This document shows positions 53,090 to 62,328 of a stretch of DNA of 64,000 nucleotides, piece after piece. The DNA comes from SKPT01 sp040905445 (GTDB lineage Bacteria; Planctomycetota; Phycisphaerae; Phycisphaerales; Phycisphaeraceae): contig JBBDRN010000028.1 in NCBI GenBank assembly GCA_040905445.1, positions 55,917 to 119,916 of the forward strand, read 5' to 3'. The notes beneath the pieces are model-generated. The model saw only the letters and a list, made by a program, of their open reading frames with translations, was not told the DNA's origin and ran no database searches. How positions within the stretch are numbered: the stretch's first letter is position 1; each line of letters begins with the position of its first letter. The position numbers and the translations under genes are program-made.

Positions 53090-53292
53090 GCCCTGTCCTC
53101 GAACATCTTGCCCGCGGCGCAGCGCGCCTCGAGCTCCGCATCGCCCGGACGCAGGCACATGGCCGCCTCGAGCAGCTTCGCGTTCAGCTCCTCGAAGTAG
53201 ACCCGACCTGTCCGATCGATGTGGATCGTCACCGTCAGATCACCCGCCCCAATGCACTGGTGTCGTCCTTCGCGAGCGGCGCTGTCGGTCAT
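53086..53292 (-). CDS. 68-residue protein of unknown function
   Basis: Small soluble protein with HQCIGAGDLTVTIHIDRTGR and YFEELNAKLLEAAMCLRPGD. Two Cys. It has ATGA overlaps on both sides, with the radical SAM gene upstream and the ATPase gene downstream, which strongly supports that it is translated. It could be the substrate or adaptor of the radical SAM protein; that is conjecture. Confidence 0.65.
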
Positions 53293-54200
53293 CGCGCGGC
53301 CTCCATCAGCTTGAACTCGACAAGCAGCTCTTCGGCCCGCCGCCGTTCCTGTGCCGACACGGTCCGCGACAGCTCACCGCCGTCGGCGGCCGCACGCCAG
53401 GCGGGCACATACCCGGTCATCAGCCGGAGGGCGTCGCGGGGCAGGTTGGCCGCCACCCACTGCGCCACGGGCTTCAGGCAGCACTCGACGTGGCCGGGCA
53501 TCAGCAGATGGCGCACGATCAGCGGCGTGCGGCCGGCGACAAGGCCGAGGTTGCGCGTGACCGTCGCCAGGTATCCATCCATACCCGCCAGGGCGCGGGC
53601 ACAGCGGTCGCTGCCGAACTTGAAATCAGCGACGTACGTCTGCACGACGCCCTCGAGCAGCTTCAGCACAACCGGCGTCATGTACATGTTCGTTTTGAGC
53701 ACCAGCGGCAGAGCCGACGTGCCCGCCCGTCTCGCCGCCACCGCCAACTCCAGAATCGTCGGCAGATGCAGACTCGGCTCCCCGCCGACCAGGACGATGG
53801 TCCGGGCGCCGCGTGCCACGGCGTCGATCAACTCGCGCGCCAAGGCATCGGCATCCACCGGCTCGCCCCGCTCCGGATCGAAACAGTTCGGCCCCTGAAT
53901 GCAGAAGCGGCAGCGGAAGTTGCATCCGCTCAGATAAACCATGTACGCCGGGAGCAGTTCCGGCTCTTCAGCGAGGCTGAAATGTCGCTTATAGCACCAG
54001 CTTCGCCGCCCCAGCCCGCAAGGCGTCGACTGGCCGGCCGCGCGATCCGCGCCGCAGCGCAGCTCGCACATCGTGCAGCGCGACAGCCACCGGCGGCTGA
54101 GTGCCGCTCGCTCGACCAACGCCGCACAGGATGTCCCGTCAGGCACTTTCCTCACAACAGCCTCTACAGGACAGACGACGCCGATCCCGCCGTGTTTCAC
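53289..54200 (-). CDS. PflX-like radical SAM protein
   Basis: 303 residues. Radical SAM cluster motif C93-x3-C97-x2-C100 (SGCNFRCRFCIQGPN) and an N-terminal cysteine group C42, C45, C49, C61 (CTMCELRCGADR...CG) as in the COG1313/PflX family. GGEPSLHLPTILEL is the SAM-binding GGE-type motif. Start is a GTG at 54200; a shorter start is possible because the first 35 residues are not conserved as far as I can judge. First gene of the nine-gene operon. Confidence 0.85.
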   Translation of the reverse strand: MKHGGIGVVCPVEAVVRKVPDGTSCAALVERAALSRRWLSRCTMCELRCGADRAAGQSTPCGLGRRSWCYKRHFSLAEEPELLPAYMVYLSGCNFRCRFCIQGPNCFDPERGEPVDADALARELIDAVARGARTIVLVGGEPSLHLPTILELAVAARRAGTSALPLVLKTNMYMTPVVLKLLEGVVQTYVADFKFGSDRCARALAGMDGYLATVTRNLGLVAGRTPLIVRHLLMPGHVECCLKPVAQWVAANLPRDALRLMTGYVPAWRAAADGGELSRTVSAQERRRAEELLVEFKLMEAAR

Positions 54201-54470
54201 ACGAACCCGGAGCGCAGGGCTTCATTTCTGTTCGAGCCGCCCGAGCGAGGGCTCCCGGCCCACGGCTAAGGCGCGTTGCCGGTACCACGGGCGCCCGGGC
54301 GGGGCAGTTGCACCACGCTCGAGCTGCGGCGGTCGCATGACTCATGAACCGGATGAGCCAGAGCAGCTTTCGTGGCGGGGTCGAGTTCATCGGTGCTCGC
54401 GGGGGCTGGGCCGCCGTGCTAACCTGCACGCGCCGTGCGTTGATGATCCGCTCCGCTGCAGGCTCCGCTG

Positions 54471-55478
54471 ATGAACGCCACCGCCCTGGTCTGTCACGAT
54501 GGTCCCCGCGTTGAGCTGTGCGACGTCGAGCTGCCCGAGCCGGGGCCGGGCCACATCGTGATCCGCACACTCGCGAGCGGCATCAGCCCCGGCACCGAGT
54601 TGGCGCTGATGCAGCAAAAGATCACCTGGGGCCCGTTCCCGCTGTGCACGGGGTACCAGGCCGTGGGCGTCGTTGAAGACGTTGGCGCGCAGGCCACCGG
54701 GTACGTCGCCGGGCAGCGTGTCTATTACCGTGACAATGCGGCCATGCATCTGCCCGGGGGGCCGGCCGTCAGTTGCGTCTCCGGCACGCACGCGAGCCGT
54801 GCGGTGGTGGATCCGCAGCGCACGCATGGGCTGGCGGTGCTGCCGGACGGTGTGGACGTGGCCGCGGCCAGCCTCTATGCGCTACCGGCGGTCGGGCTCA
54901 ACGGCGTGGACATGGCCAACCCGCGCATGGGGCAGACGGTGGTCGTGCATGGTGTGGGGCTGGTGGGGCTTGGGGTCGTGGCGGCGTGTGCCCACCGCGG
55001 CTGCCGGGTGATCGCCATTGACCTCGACAGCCACCGTCTGGACGTCGCCCGCGCGCTGGGGGCCGACGAGCTGGTCAACGGCCGCGAGGTGGACGCGCGA
55101 CAGCGCCTGCGCGAGCTGGCGCCGAACATGGCGGACGTGGTCTTCGAGTGCACGGGGTCGCCGGCGTGCCTCGATCCCGCCATCGCCATGTGCCGCACGC
55201 ATGGCACGTTCGTCTGGCAGGGCAACTATGGCGAGCAGCCGGTGAGCCTGAAGTTCCTCGGGGCGCACAACCGGCGGCTGACGATGTATTTCCCCTGCGA
55301 CGACGGGCTGGCCCCCTGCCGCGCCGCCGTGCTCAAGAACATGGCCCGCGGGGTGCTGCCCTGGCATGAGACGATCACGCACGAGCTCGAGCCGAGCGAC
55401 GCCGCCCCGCTGCTGAACCGCATGCTCGCGGGCGAGGGCGGCGACGTGCTCGGCGCGGTCGTTCACTGGAGCGCGTAA
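54471..55478 (+). CDS. MDR-family dehydrogenase (zinc-free type)
   Basis: 335 residues. Start TALVCHDGPRVELCDVELPE, ASGISPGTELALMQ, GYQAVGVVEDVG, and Rossmann motif VVHGVGLVGLGVVAACAHRG. The zinc-binding GHE motif is replaced by GYQ, as in BchC-like and sugar-modifying members. ATG 54471. The 270 bases upstream, shared with the divergent nine-gene operon, hold no gene. Probably works with the epimerase downstream. Confidence 0.87.
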   Translation: MNATALVCHDGPRVELCDVELPEPGPGHIVIRTLASGISPGTELALMQQKITWGPFPLCTGYQAVGVVEDVGAQATGYVAGQRVYYRDNAAMHLPGGPAVSCVSGTHASRAVVDPQRTHGLAVLPDGVDVAAASLYALPAVGLNGVDMANPRMGQTVVVHGVGLVGLGVVAACAHRGCRVIAIDLDSHRLDVARALGADELVNGREVDARQRLRELAPNMADVVFECTGSPACLDPAIAMCRTHGTFVWQGNYGEQPVSLKFLGAHNRRLTMYFPCDDGLAPCRAAVLKNMARGVLPWHETITHELEPSDAAPLLNRMLAGEGGDVLGAVVHWSA

Positions 55479-55487
55479 CGCGTCACG

Positions 55488-55598
55488 ATGCAAATGCACA
55501 ATGCACAATGCACAATGGACAACGGGTGAGAACGATGCCGCCTTGCCAATTTGTGCATTGTGCATTGCGAATTGTGCATTGCGAATTGTGCATTGAAT
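55488..55598. repeat. ATGCACAATG-type inverted repeat
   Basis: Left arm 55488-55523 (AAATGCACAATGCACAATG words); right arm 55547-55598 (TTGTGCATTGTGCATTGCG, then two further ATTGTGCATTG units). Begins ten bases after the stop of the dehydrogenase. Same family as 2517-2606. Confidence 0.8.
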
Positions 55599-55618
55599 TC
55601 CCGTCACAGGAGTAGCGC

Positions 55619-56467
55619 ATGGGACATGTTCTGATCACCGGCGCCAGCGGCATGATCGGCCGCACGCTGGCCGGGCAACTGGCGAGCGAGCGCGACATCG
55701 TCTGCATGAGCCGGCGGCGCGTGGACGGCGATGCGCCAGGCGTGCGGGGCGACTTCGCCCGCTTCGAGGATCTGCGCCGCCTCGACGCCTACGACATCGA
55801 CAGCGTCGTACACATGGCGGCGGTGACCGGCGGGTGCAGCGAGGCCGACGGCCTGGCGGTTAACGTCGAAGGCACGCGCTGCCTCATGCGTTATCTCATC
55901 GACCGCGGCTGCCGGCGGTTCGTGCTCGCCAGCTCCATCGCCGTCGTCGGCCTGCAGGCGACGGACTTCCGCCCCGTCAAGGCGCCCATCCCCGACGAGC
56001 ACCCGTGCCTCGACCGCCACGGCTACGGGCTGTCCAAGTACCTCATGGAAGAGGTGTCGCGCTACCACGCCCGGCAGAACGCGGACCTCGGCGTGATCAA
56101 CCTCCGCCTGTGCAGCGTGCATCCGGACGACGCGCCGCCGCCGCTCGAGCCGATGGGCCCGCCCACGGCGTGGGCGTTCGGCAAGCTGACCCAGATGCGC
56201 CTGAGCGACGCCTGCCGCGCGTTCACCGCGGCGCTCGATGCGCCGTGGCGGCCCGGCGAACGGGTGATGAACGCGGCCCCGCGGCAGGCATGGACCGAGG
56301 CCAACGTGGCGCAGCTGCTCAAGCGGTGGTATGGCGACGCGCTGGACGTCAGCCACTACGAGCAGCCGGGCCGCGAGCGGGCGAGCCTGTTCGACGTGAC
56401 GCGCATCGAGCGGGAGCTGGGTTTCGTCGCAGACACCGCGGCCGCGCAGGCACAGGCCGGCGCCTGA
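55619..56467 (+). CDS. NAD-dependent epimerase/dehydratase (extended SDR)
   Basis: 282 residues. Nucleotide-binding GASGMIGRTLAGQL near residue 7, VVHMAAVTG, catalytic YGLSK with Tyr and Lys near residue 140, and INLRLCSVHPDD. ATG 55619 with AGGAG seven bases upstream. Short for UDP-sugar epimerases, similar to uronate dehydrogenase-like SDRs. Probably acts on a sugar or sugar acid. Confidence 0.9.
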   Translation: MGHVLITGASGMIGRTLAGQLASERDIVCMSRRRVDGDAPGVRGDFARFEDLRRLDAYDIDSVVHMAAVTGGCSEADGLAVNVEGTRCLMRYLIDRGCRRFVLASSIAVVGLQATDFRPVKAPIPDEHPCLDRHGYGLSKYLMEEVSRYHARQNADLGVINLRLCSVHPDDAPPPLEPMGPPTAWAFGKLTQMRLSDACRAFTAALDAPWRPGERVMNAAPRQAWTEANVAQLLKRWYGDALDVSHYEQPGRERASLFDVTRIERELGFVADTAAAQAQAGA

Positions 56468-56480
56468 GACATCGGCGCAA

Positions 56481-58322
56481 TCACTGCTGATCCACCAGCG
56501 CCTCCAGGTCCTGCGCGTACTGGTCGAAGTCCGGCTCACCCTCGCGGATGTGGGTCAGCCCCGCCTGCCGCGCCCGCTCCAGGAACCGCTCGATCCGCCG
56601 GACCAGAGCCGGGTCGATATGCACGACGCGCCCGCGGTGCCACGGCCCGTCGTATGCCAGCAGCTCGCTGCCGTGCAGCCGATGTCGCTCGATGATGGCG
56701 TAGTCGACAGCCAGCCGGGCGTGGCGCACCCGCTGAAGCTCGCCGGGGGCGTCGGCGACGGCCTGCTCGGCCAGGTCCCACAGGCGATCCGCCTCGGCGA
56801 GCACGTCGTGGTCAAGGTGATCGACCGTGCGGCCGCCGTAAATCCGCAAGCGCGCGCCCGTGTCCCGCAGCGCGTCGGTCAGCAGGTCCAGGTACGCCCG
56901 CAGCGGTGCCGCCGCCTCGCCGTAGACGCCGGCCAGGAACTCGTCGATAAGCATCTCGCCGTCGAGCGACGGATCCCACAGCAGCCGCGCCAGCACGTAC
57001 GCCCGCATCGGCTGCAGTTCGCCGTCGGCGGCCTGCCAGTTGCCCTGCTCGAACACGCCACGCACGCCCAGCTCGGCGAAGTGGCGCAGGTTGTCATCCA
57101 GCACCGGGTAGTTCGGCCAGGGCAGCAGGTAATAGCTGAAGTAAGTCGTGTAGTTCCACACCCACAGGTGCTCGCTGCGCTGGGCCCACTGCGCCAGATC
57201 GCGCACGATCGCCCGGTTGCCCGAGCCCATCTCCCCCAGTGGAGCGGCGAAGCTCGCCCGAAGCGTGCTGTACCGGATGATCACGTTGTCGCGGGCCCGC
57301 ATCGTCCGTGGCGGCCGTCGCGACCATTCGTACGCCAGTGTCTCGACGTAACGATCGGGAAACTCCTCCTCGATGGCCTCCGCCACGGCGTTGACCAGGT
57401 GCAGCAACGGTGCCGCGGCCGTGGCCTCGCGCTCCTCAAGCTCGGCGCAGCGAGGGCACTGGCAGTGGTTGTTGTTGCCGTCGTTCTGGCTGATGGAGAT
57501 CACCTGCCGATCGGGATGCTCCGCCAGCAGCCGGCGCACGCGGCGGGTGATGTGATCGATGACTTGCTCGTGGGTGAGGCACAGTTGGCCTCCCTCGCGC
57601 AGGCGGCGGCCGTCGACGAGGCTGTAGAACTCGGGATGGGCGTCGAAGTGCTCGTCGGGCGGAAGCAGGCGGTAGAAGGTGTGCGACTCGTGGCGGGGCA
57701 CGAAGCGCAGCCCGCCGCCGTGCCGCGCCTGCAGGCCGTTGAAGCCGTTGAGGCGGTTGCGCGCCGCCCAGTCGGCGTCGTAGGCGTCGTGGATGAGCGT
57801 CCAGCGGTAATCGAACGCCGGGCGCACCCGCTCGTCGAGCTCGGGCAGCGTCAGGCGCTGGCGCTGCGGAACGTGTGAGACGTCGCGCGTGAACCAGCGC
57901 ACGCCGAGCTGGTCCTGAAGCAGCCCGTAGACGCCGTAGAGCGTGCCGCGCGGCGAGCCGCCGAGGATCACCAGATGTTCGTCGACGCTCCGCAGCAGGT
58001 ATTGCTCGTCGTCCAAAGGCCGGTCATCGACAAGCGCCCGCGCCCGCTCGACGGGCCCGACGTACAGCTCGCGCGGGCCGGCGGGCTCGTCCTCGTCGAC
58101 GATCGGCAGGGCCGCGCCGGTCATCTGCTCGATGTGGTGCGCCAGCTCGTCGGCCGCGTGAGTGACCGCCGGCGCCGGCGCTCGGGGCACGACGATGCGG
58201 TAGTCCGACTTCCCGTCGTCCACGAGCACCAGCGCCTCAGCCGCCGCGCTGCCCGCGAGCCAGGCGTGCAGCGTGACCAGCACGGCGATGACCAACGATG
58301 GACGGCGCGTCGCACGACACAT
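56481..58322 (-). CDS. Secreted DUF4838-domain protein
   Basis: 613 residues. Signal peptide about 1-27 (LVIAVLVTLHAWLAGSAAA). N-terminal alpha/beta region like the GH20b/GH67 helper domain (APAVTHAADELAHHIEQMTG, GGSPRGTLYGVYGLLQDQLG), then the DUF4838 TIM-barrel (SISQNDGNNNHCQCPRCAEL, YEWSRRPPRTMRARDNVIIR, WVWNYTTYFSYYLLPWPNY). Such proteins probably hydrolyse uronic-acid or amino-sugar glycans outside the cell. Start ATG 58322. Confidence 0.88.
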   Translation of the reverse strand: MCRATRRPSLVIAVLVTLHAWLAGSAAAEALVLVDDGKSDYRIVVPRAPAPAVTHAADELAHHIEQMTGAALPIVDEDEPAGPRELYVGPVERARALVDDRPLDDEQYLLRSVDEHLVILGGSPRGTLYGVYGLLQDQLGVRWFTRDVSHVPQRQRLTLPELDERVRPAFDYRWTLIHDAYDADWAARNRLNGFNGLQARHGGGLRFVPRHESHTFYRLLPPDEHFDAHPEFYSLVDGRRLREGGQLCLTHEQVIDHITRRVRRLLAEHPDRQVISISQNDGNNNHCQCPRCAELEEREATAAAPLLHLVNAVAEAIEEEFPDRYVETLAYEWSRRPPRTMRARDNVIIRYSTLRASFAAPLGEMGSGNRAIVRDLAQWAQRSEHLWVWNYTTYFSYYLLPWPNYPVLDDNLRHFAELGVRGVFEQGNWQAADGELQPMRAYVLARLLWDPSLDGEMLIDEFLAGVYGEAAAPLRAYLDLLTDALRDTGARLRIYGGRTVDHLDHDVLAEADRLWDLAEQAVADAPGELQRVRHARLAVDYAIIERHRLHGSELLAYDGPWHRGRVVHIDPALVRRIERFLERARQAGLTHIREGEPDFDQYAQDLEALVDQQ

Positions 58323-58812
58323 GGACCGCCAGCCTACCACCGCAAGGCCCGGGTTCCAAGGCAGTCGGCGGCAGCCGCCGGATGCCCCATGCCGCCTCGG
58401 CTGCATCGCTGTCGCTCAGTTGGCGTGGCGAGCGTGCGGCCGCGCAGGACGAGCTTGTCCGTCTCGCAGCCTGTGACAACGAAAGCTGAATCCTCAGGAT
58501 CGTTCTCGAAGGCGAGCGTCGGGAAGGCGTCGGCAAAAAGACACATGACGAAGCCATGGGCCGCCGATACCATGGCTGTCGCACACGCTGAATTTCAGCG
58601 CGCCGCCCGCGAAGTGGGTCGTTCGACCCGCTCGGGCCCTCCGGGACCCCCTCGAAGGCCTTCGCCAACCGTGGTGAAGGATGGGTGTATACGTTCGTGG
58701 TTTTGAACACTCACGTGTGGAGAAGTTGTGTTCTGGCTGAATGAAAAAAAGACGGCGTACCTTGGGTGTTGCGAGCACCCCAACCGCCCACGCGGGCAGA
58801 AAGTACGCCACC
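58323..58812. other. Gene-poor stretch at start of accessory region
   Basis: I see no convincing gene. The region holds a palindrome GGGTCGTTCGACCC near 58617-58631, a small hairpin GGTGTTGCGAGCACC near 58767-58781, and base composition that drops at 58680-58760. A minus-strand reading frame at 58334-58573 has no recognisable domain or binding site. Confidence 0.5.
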
Positions 58813-59037
58813 ATGGAACACGCTACCACCGAATCGCTGACCCTGCCAGCCACCACGCCCCGCGACGCGCTCGCGGGCGGCGATAATGTCCGCTGGAGAG
58901 AGGCTGACATGCGCGAAGAGGTCCTAGACGGTCCTTCATGGGATCCGCACATATACATTCACACCCACGAGCCCTTCCTGGATGCCGTGCACAGTGTGAT
59001 CGCAGCCGCGGAGAGTTGGCAAGATGCTCAGGAATAA
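58813..59037 (+). CDS. Small hypothetical protein
   Basis: 74 residues (MEHATTESLTLPATTPRDAL...), acidic, no signal or domain. It overlaps the following lipoprotein gene by 14 bases, the main reason to accept it. An upstream in-frame ATG at 58741 would add 24 basic residues. Unknown function. Confidence 0.4.
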   Translation: MEHATTESLTLPATTPRDALAGGDNVRWREADMREEVLDGPSWDPHIYIHTHEPFLDAVHSVIAAAESWQDAQE

Positions 59038-59386
59038 TCCATCCTGCCTGATCGTGATGCTGGTGCTGGTCGCAGGCCTGTGGGGCTGCGCTCGGCCGAT
59101 CGGAGTCCACAGCGTCACGCGGCGCGCGGTTCAGGACATTCAGGAGGACCAGCCTTGGCTTGGGCCGGAACAGCAGGCCCAGGCTTTCATTTCGGCGGGC
59201 TACTACTTAGGGTTGGGACCCTATGACTGGCTGGAATGGGTGGATGCCGAGGGAGAAACGGTGGCCGAAGGACACAAGGTGGTCAAGCAATGCAGACGCT
59301 ATCTGGAGCGACAGGGGCTGTGGGAAGACCTGCGGGGGGAGAGAATTCGTATCTTCGAGGGCACAGATGTTCCGCGGATCTGCTGA
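59024..59386 (+). CDS. Small predicted lipoprotein
   Basis: 120 residues. Lipoprotein signal with lipobox LWGC ending at Cys22, then ARPIGVHSVTRRAVQDIQED and a charged, helical body (VVKQCRRYLERQGLWEDLRG). No family recognised. Probably in the envelope. Forms a small co-directional group with its two neighbours through overlaps. Confidence 0.6.
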   Translation: MLRNNPSCLIVMLVLVAGLWGCARPIGVHSVTRRAVQDIQEDQPWLGPEQQAQAFISAGYYLGLGPYDWLEWVDAEGETVAEGHKVVKQCRRYLERQGLWEDLRGERIRIFEGTDVPRIC

Positions 59387-59816
59387 TTCAGCCCTCGCAG
59401 CGTCGGTATTCTGCTTCACCCGGCAAAGAGCCTACGGAAGAGTTGCCCCGGCTGGCTTCGAAGAGGTGCTGGTGATCGTGTGCCTTGATCCGGTGGTGGT
59501 GGTGCAGGGGCCGGGCAAGATCCAATGGGTGTCGCCGCCCGGTTCCGCCGACTCGTCCCCCTCCATCGGCTGGGAGGGTGCGGGCAAGGCCCCGGCGCAC
59601 TTCCTGCTGCCGCACGGCTTCGATTACGGGACGGAGGTGCCCTACAGCGAGCACCCGGTCTGGTTCTCTCCGGACATGGATGCGCCGCCCCAGCGCGCGG
59701 CCTACGTGGACGAGGATACCCGCGAGATCGACGTCCCGTGGGGCAAATTGGTGCTTACCAGAGACGGCGAATACTGGCGCGTCCATGCGCGGGATGCGGG
59801 CCGTCAATCGAGGTGA
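59367..59816 (+). CDS. Hypothetical protein
   Basis: 149 residues from ATG 59367, overlapping the lipoprotein gene by 20 bases. Contains VSPPGSADSSPSIGWEGAGK, FDYGTEVPYSEHPVWFSPDM and IDVPWGKLVLTRDGEYWRVH. The aromatic, proline-rich body is like small extracellular proteins, but no signal peptide is clear. Start uncertain. Confidence 0.45.
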   Translation: MFRGSADSALAASVFCFTRQRAYGRVAPAGFEEVLVIVCLDPVVVVQGPGKIQWVSPPGSADSSPSIGWEGAGKAPAHFLLPHGFDYGTEVPYSEHPVWFSPDMDAPPQRAAYVDEDTREIDVPWGKLVLTRDGEYWRVHARDAGRQSR

Positions 59817-60073
59817 CTACCGCCGGGTGCCGTGGTCTGAGCGAGTCCGCGAGCGAAGGTCACGAGGGCGGGCACCGTGGATGCATCGGAATGGTGAGCG
59901 TCCCCCGATTGGACTGCGGGAATTGGTGGAGGATGGTGCTGCTCCTGAAGACCGAAAGTGGTGTCACTGAGCGCCCTACCCCAGCCACTGATGGGCGCGT
60001 TCAAAACCAGCCACGCTGATGGAGGGTTCGCCTCGTAGCCTGACCGGCCCCGCGTCGGGGCTGGAGCGGCACG

Positions 60074-60240
60074 ATGGCGAACCAACTGAGCGTGGTTAAG
60101 GTTCATTCGATTCTGACGTTACATGCCGGTGGCTGGTCGCAGCGGCGGATTGCGGCGGAGCTTGGGATCGACCGTGAGACGGTGGCGCGGTACGTGCACA
60201 TGGCTCGGGCGGAGGCGGAGGCAAAACCAGCCACGCGGGC
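60074..60240 (+). pseudogene. Truncated IS21-family IstA transposase
   Basis: The first ~55 residues (MANQLSVVKVHSILTLHAGG and SQRRIAAELGIDRETVARYV) are the N-terminal helix-turn-helix of IstA. The integrase core with DDE residues is missing; after residue 55 the frame runs into unrelated Pro/Arg-rich sequence. IstB is absent. A dead fragment marking past insertion. Confidence 0.75.
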
Positions 60241-60416
60241 GAACGCGCCTCCGCCACGCAAGGGGCGGCTTTGTTTGCGCCCACAGCGGTGCCGACGGTT
60301 GCAACACCCGCCCACTCGCGTCCGCTACGGAGAGACGTTCGTCGCGAACACAACCGCCCCGACGTCAGCGGGGCCACGTTCCACGGCTCCGCCTGCTCCG
60401 AAGCAGACGTCAGCCT

Positions 60417-60443
60417 AAAAAACCCGCCCCGACCCAACGGGCC
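60417..60443 (-). terminator. Rho-independent terminator of the 60488-61336 gene
   Basis: On the minus strand a short GC stem (CCCG...CGGG) followed by six T (60422-60417), 45 bases after the stop codon of the gene to its right. Confidence 0.6.
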
Positions 60444-60487
60444 GGAGCGAGCCGGGCTAGGACTGCGACCGGCCGTGCGTCAGTACG

Positions 60488-61336
60488 TCATCGATATTGC
60501 CGATACACGTCGACATTCGGCCGAATCGCCCCCTCGAATCGCGCTCCCACCTCGTCGGCGACGGCCTGCAGCAACATGCACACCACCTTGTGCTCGGTGG
60601 AATCGTGCGTGCCATGCAGATGCACGCCCACGTGCTGCTGCTCGTCCGGCAGCACCACCCACGGCCTGAGCTCGGCGTCGTACTCGACCTCATCCACCTC
60701 GCGCACCGGCTGGCGATCGATCCGATACGTCGTCCACATCGGCAGCCGCTCCACGAGCCCCGGCTCGTCCGCTGTCAGCTGATGCTCGAACTCCGCCATG
60801 AATTCGCGAGCATGCTCGTCGCTTGCCAGACCCGTGACGAAGTATTCGCATGGCAACTGCGACCGACGCATCCGCGTGAGCGCGTTCGCCCACGTGATCT
60901 CCGGCCGCGGGCTGCTGCTGAAGTGCCGACCCGGCGCCAGCGGCATCGCCCCCGGCTGCGACCCGCCGGCCCAGATGCCCAGCAGCCGCGCCCCCGCCGG
61001 CCGCAACCAGACCTCGTCGACATAGCGCACCACCGCCTCCAGCAGCATCGGATCCTGGTCGACCCGCCACAGCGACAAGCCACATCGCAGTACCCGGTCC
61101 CGCTCGTCCGCCTCCAGTCCCGACGCCAACGCTTCGACCTCCACATCCACCATCTCAGGGTCGACCACTGTGGCCACGATCCGCCTCGCCCTCATCCTGT
61201 TCATCAACGCCACGCAGCTCGCCCGGTCTCGCGCTACGCCATACACGATCACGCCCAGCTCCAACCCGAGCTGTCCAGCACGCTGCAGCTCATCCAACGC
61301 CTCGTACGGATCCTTCCCTGCGGGCACCAATGCCAT
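60488..61336 (-). CDS. Hypothetical protein of unknown family
   Basis: 282 residues, not recognised. Segments: KDPYEALDELQRAGQLGLEL, DPEMVDVEVEALASGLEADE, RYVDEVWLRPAGARLLGIWA, LPMWTTYRIDRQPVREVDEV and ending HGTHDSTEHKVVCML. Soluble, acidic, no signal. ATG 61336 has AGGAG about seven bases upstream; an ATG at 61393 is possible but poorly served. It is an isolated unit with its own terminator and a possible leader attenuator. Confidence 0.7.
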   Translation of the reverse strand: MALVPAGKDPYEALDELQRAGQLGLELGVIVYGVARDRASCVALMNRMRARRIVATVVDPEMVDVEVEALASGLEADERDRVLRCGLSLWRVDQDPMLLEAVVRYVDEVWLRPAGARLLGIWAGGSQPGAMPLAPGRHFSSSPRPEITWANALTRMRRSQLPCEYFVTGLASDEHAREFMAEFEHQLTADEPGLVERLPMWTTYRIDRQPVREVDEVEYDAELRPWVVLPDEQQHVGVHLHGTHDSTEHKVVCMLLQAVADEVGARFEGAIRPNVDVYRQYR

Positions 61337-61428
61337 CAACCTCTCCTTCCGCTTGAAGTACGCGTCGCCGACGGCGACGACCCTGCATCCCATTCATCCG
61401 ACAACGCATGTCCCCGCGCACACGAAAA

Positions 61429-61498
61429 GACCCCGCGCGGCTGATGGCCGTAGGGGGTCCGGTAGACGACGTCAGAGCTAGCGAGCCGTCACCTTATA
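61429..61498 (-). promoter_or_regulatory. Promoter and possible attenuator of the 60488-61336 gene
   Basis: Minus strand: TATAAG at 61498-61493 could be a -10 box; downstream, GACCCC (61459-61454) pairs with GGGGTC (61434-61429) and is followed by TTTTC, a terminator-like hairpin about 95 bases before the gene start. A terminator in a leader suggests conditional read-through; nothing shows which ligand or factor would act. Confidence 0.4.
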
Positions 61499-61617
61499 GT
61501 GACGCGCTGTGGGCGGAAATGTAGGTCATTGGCCCGGGCGAAGCACCCGAGCATCCCGACAAGCCGGGCGATATGCCCTGGCCCGCCCTCTGCGGCTACT
61601 TCCGTGGCCAGATACCG

Positions 61618-61761
61618 ATGCGGACGCGGGCGAGGATCTGCGAGCTGAGCATGGCCGGCTGGCGGCCGTTCGAGATCGTCCGCGAATTGGGTCTGAAGAA
61701 GGGGACGGTCGAGAGCGTGCTGAACGCGATGCGGCGGGAGCTCGCCCAGGTCGAGGGCTGA
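61618..61761 (+). CDS. Small helix-turn-helix protein
   Basis: 47 residues: MRTRARICELSMAGWRPFEI then VRELGLKKGTVESVLNAMRR, similar to a sigma region 4 / MerR-like HTH that could bind DNA. An ATG at 61573 would extend it. Isolated small gene in the accessory region; function unknown. Confidence 0.45.
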   Translation: MRTRARICELSMAGWRPFEIVRELGLKKGTVESVLNAMRRELAQVEG

Positions 61762-62225
61762 CACGGCCCCGGTGCGACAACGAGGTTCATCGGCTACCGC
61801 CCCGGCACCCCGCCGGCGCGGTTGCGTGGGCCGTCGCCCGCCGCCGCCCCTCATATGGCCCCACCCCTGGGGTCGTCACCGCCACGGCGCCATCCCGCTG
61901 CCGCGCAGCGTTCGGCCACTGCCGGATGCCGACGCCGGCGTCCGCTACGAAGCCGACGGCGAATTCCTCGACCACGTCCGCCGCGAAGAGGCCGAGGACC
62001 AGCCCGAGCTGCCGTGGGACGGCTGAACATCGCGCCACACCAGCGCACAACCTTGAACCTGACGCTTGACCGGCGTCAGGCGGCGTTGTCATACTGGATG
62101 AGACCGGCGCCGGGACGGTTCCCGCATCGCGACCGGGCCGGAGGTCCACCGCCGACCGGCGACTTGGCGTGAATCACGCCCCGCGAAAACCCGGGAAAGC
62201 GGCCAAGCCTCCCCCTCTCCCCTAA
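61762..62225. other. Mostly non-coding stretch
   Basis: One weak frame, 61772-62026 on the plus strand, ends in a plausible acidic tail (VRYEADGEFLDHVRREEAED) but its first half looks non-coding. Otherwise a CGCCTGACGCC-type inverted repeat near 62050-62090 (TTGACCGGCGTCAGG) is seen. Confidence 0.4.
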
Positions 62226-62300
62226 CCCCTCACCCCCCGAACTGACCTCATGCACGCATGCACACGAGATCACCCAAATCAAATTTCCTATCCGTTATAA
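62226..62300 (+). repeat. Boundary repeat, copy 1
   Basis: About 75 bases: ACCCCTCACCCC, GACCTCATGCACG, GAGATCACCCAAATCAAATT and TCCTATCCGTTATAACG. Copy 2 at 63436-63513 matches it in order with small changes. It lies directly before the TPR gene. Confidence 0.8.
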
Positions 62301-62328
62301 CGCCCGTTGCCCCCCCTTGGAGATGCGC

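Noticed and set aside
58334..58958. Minus-strand coding regions in the 58.3-58.9 kb gap
   Set aside because: No ribosome binding site, no recognisable motif, and compositional bias inconsistent between frames.
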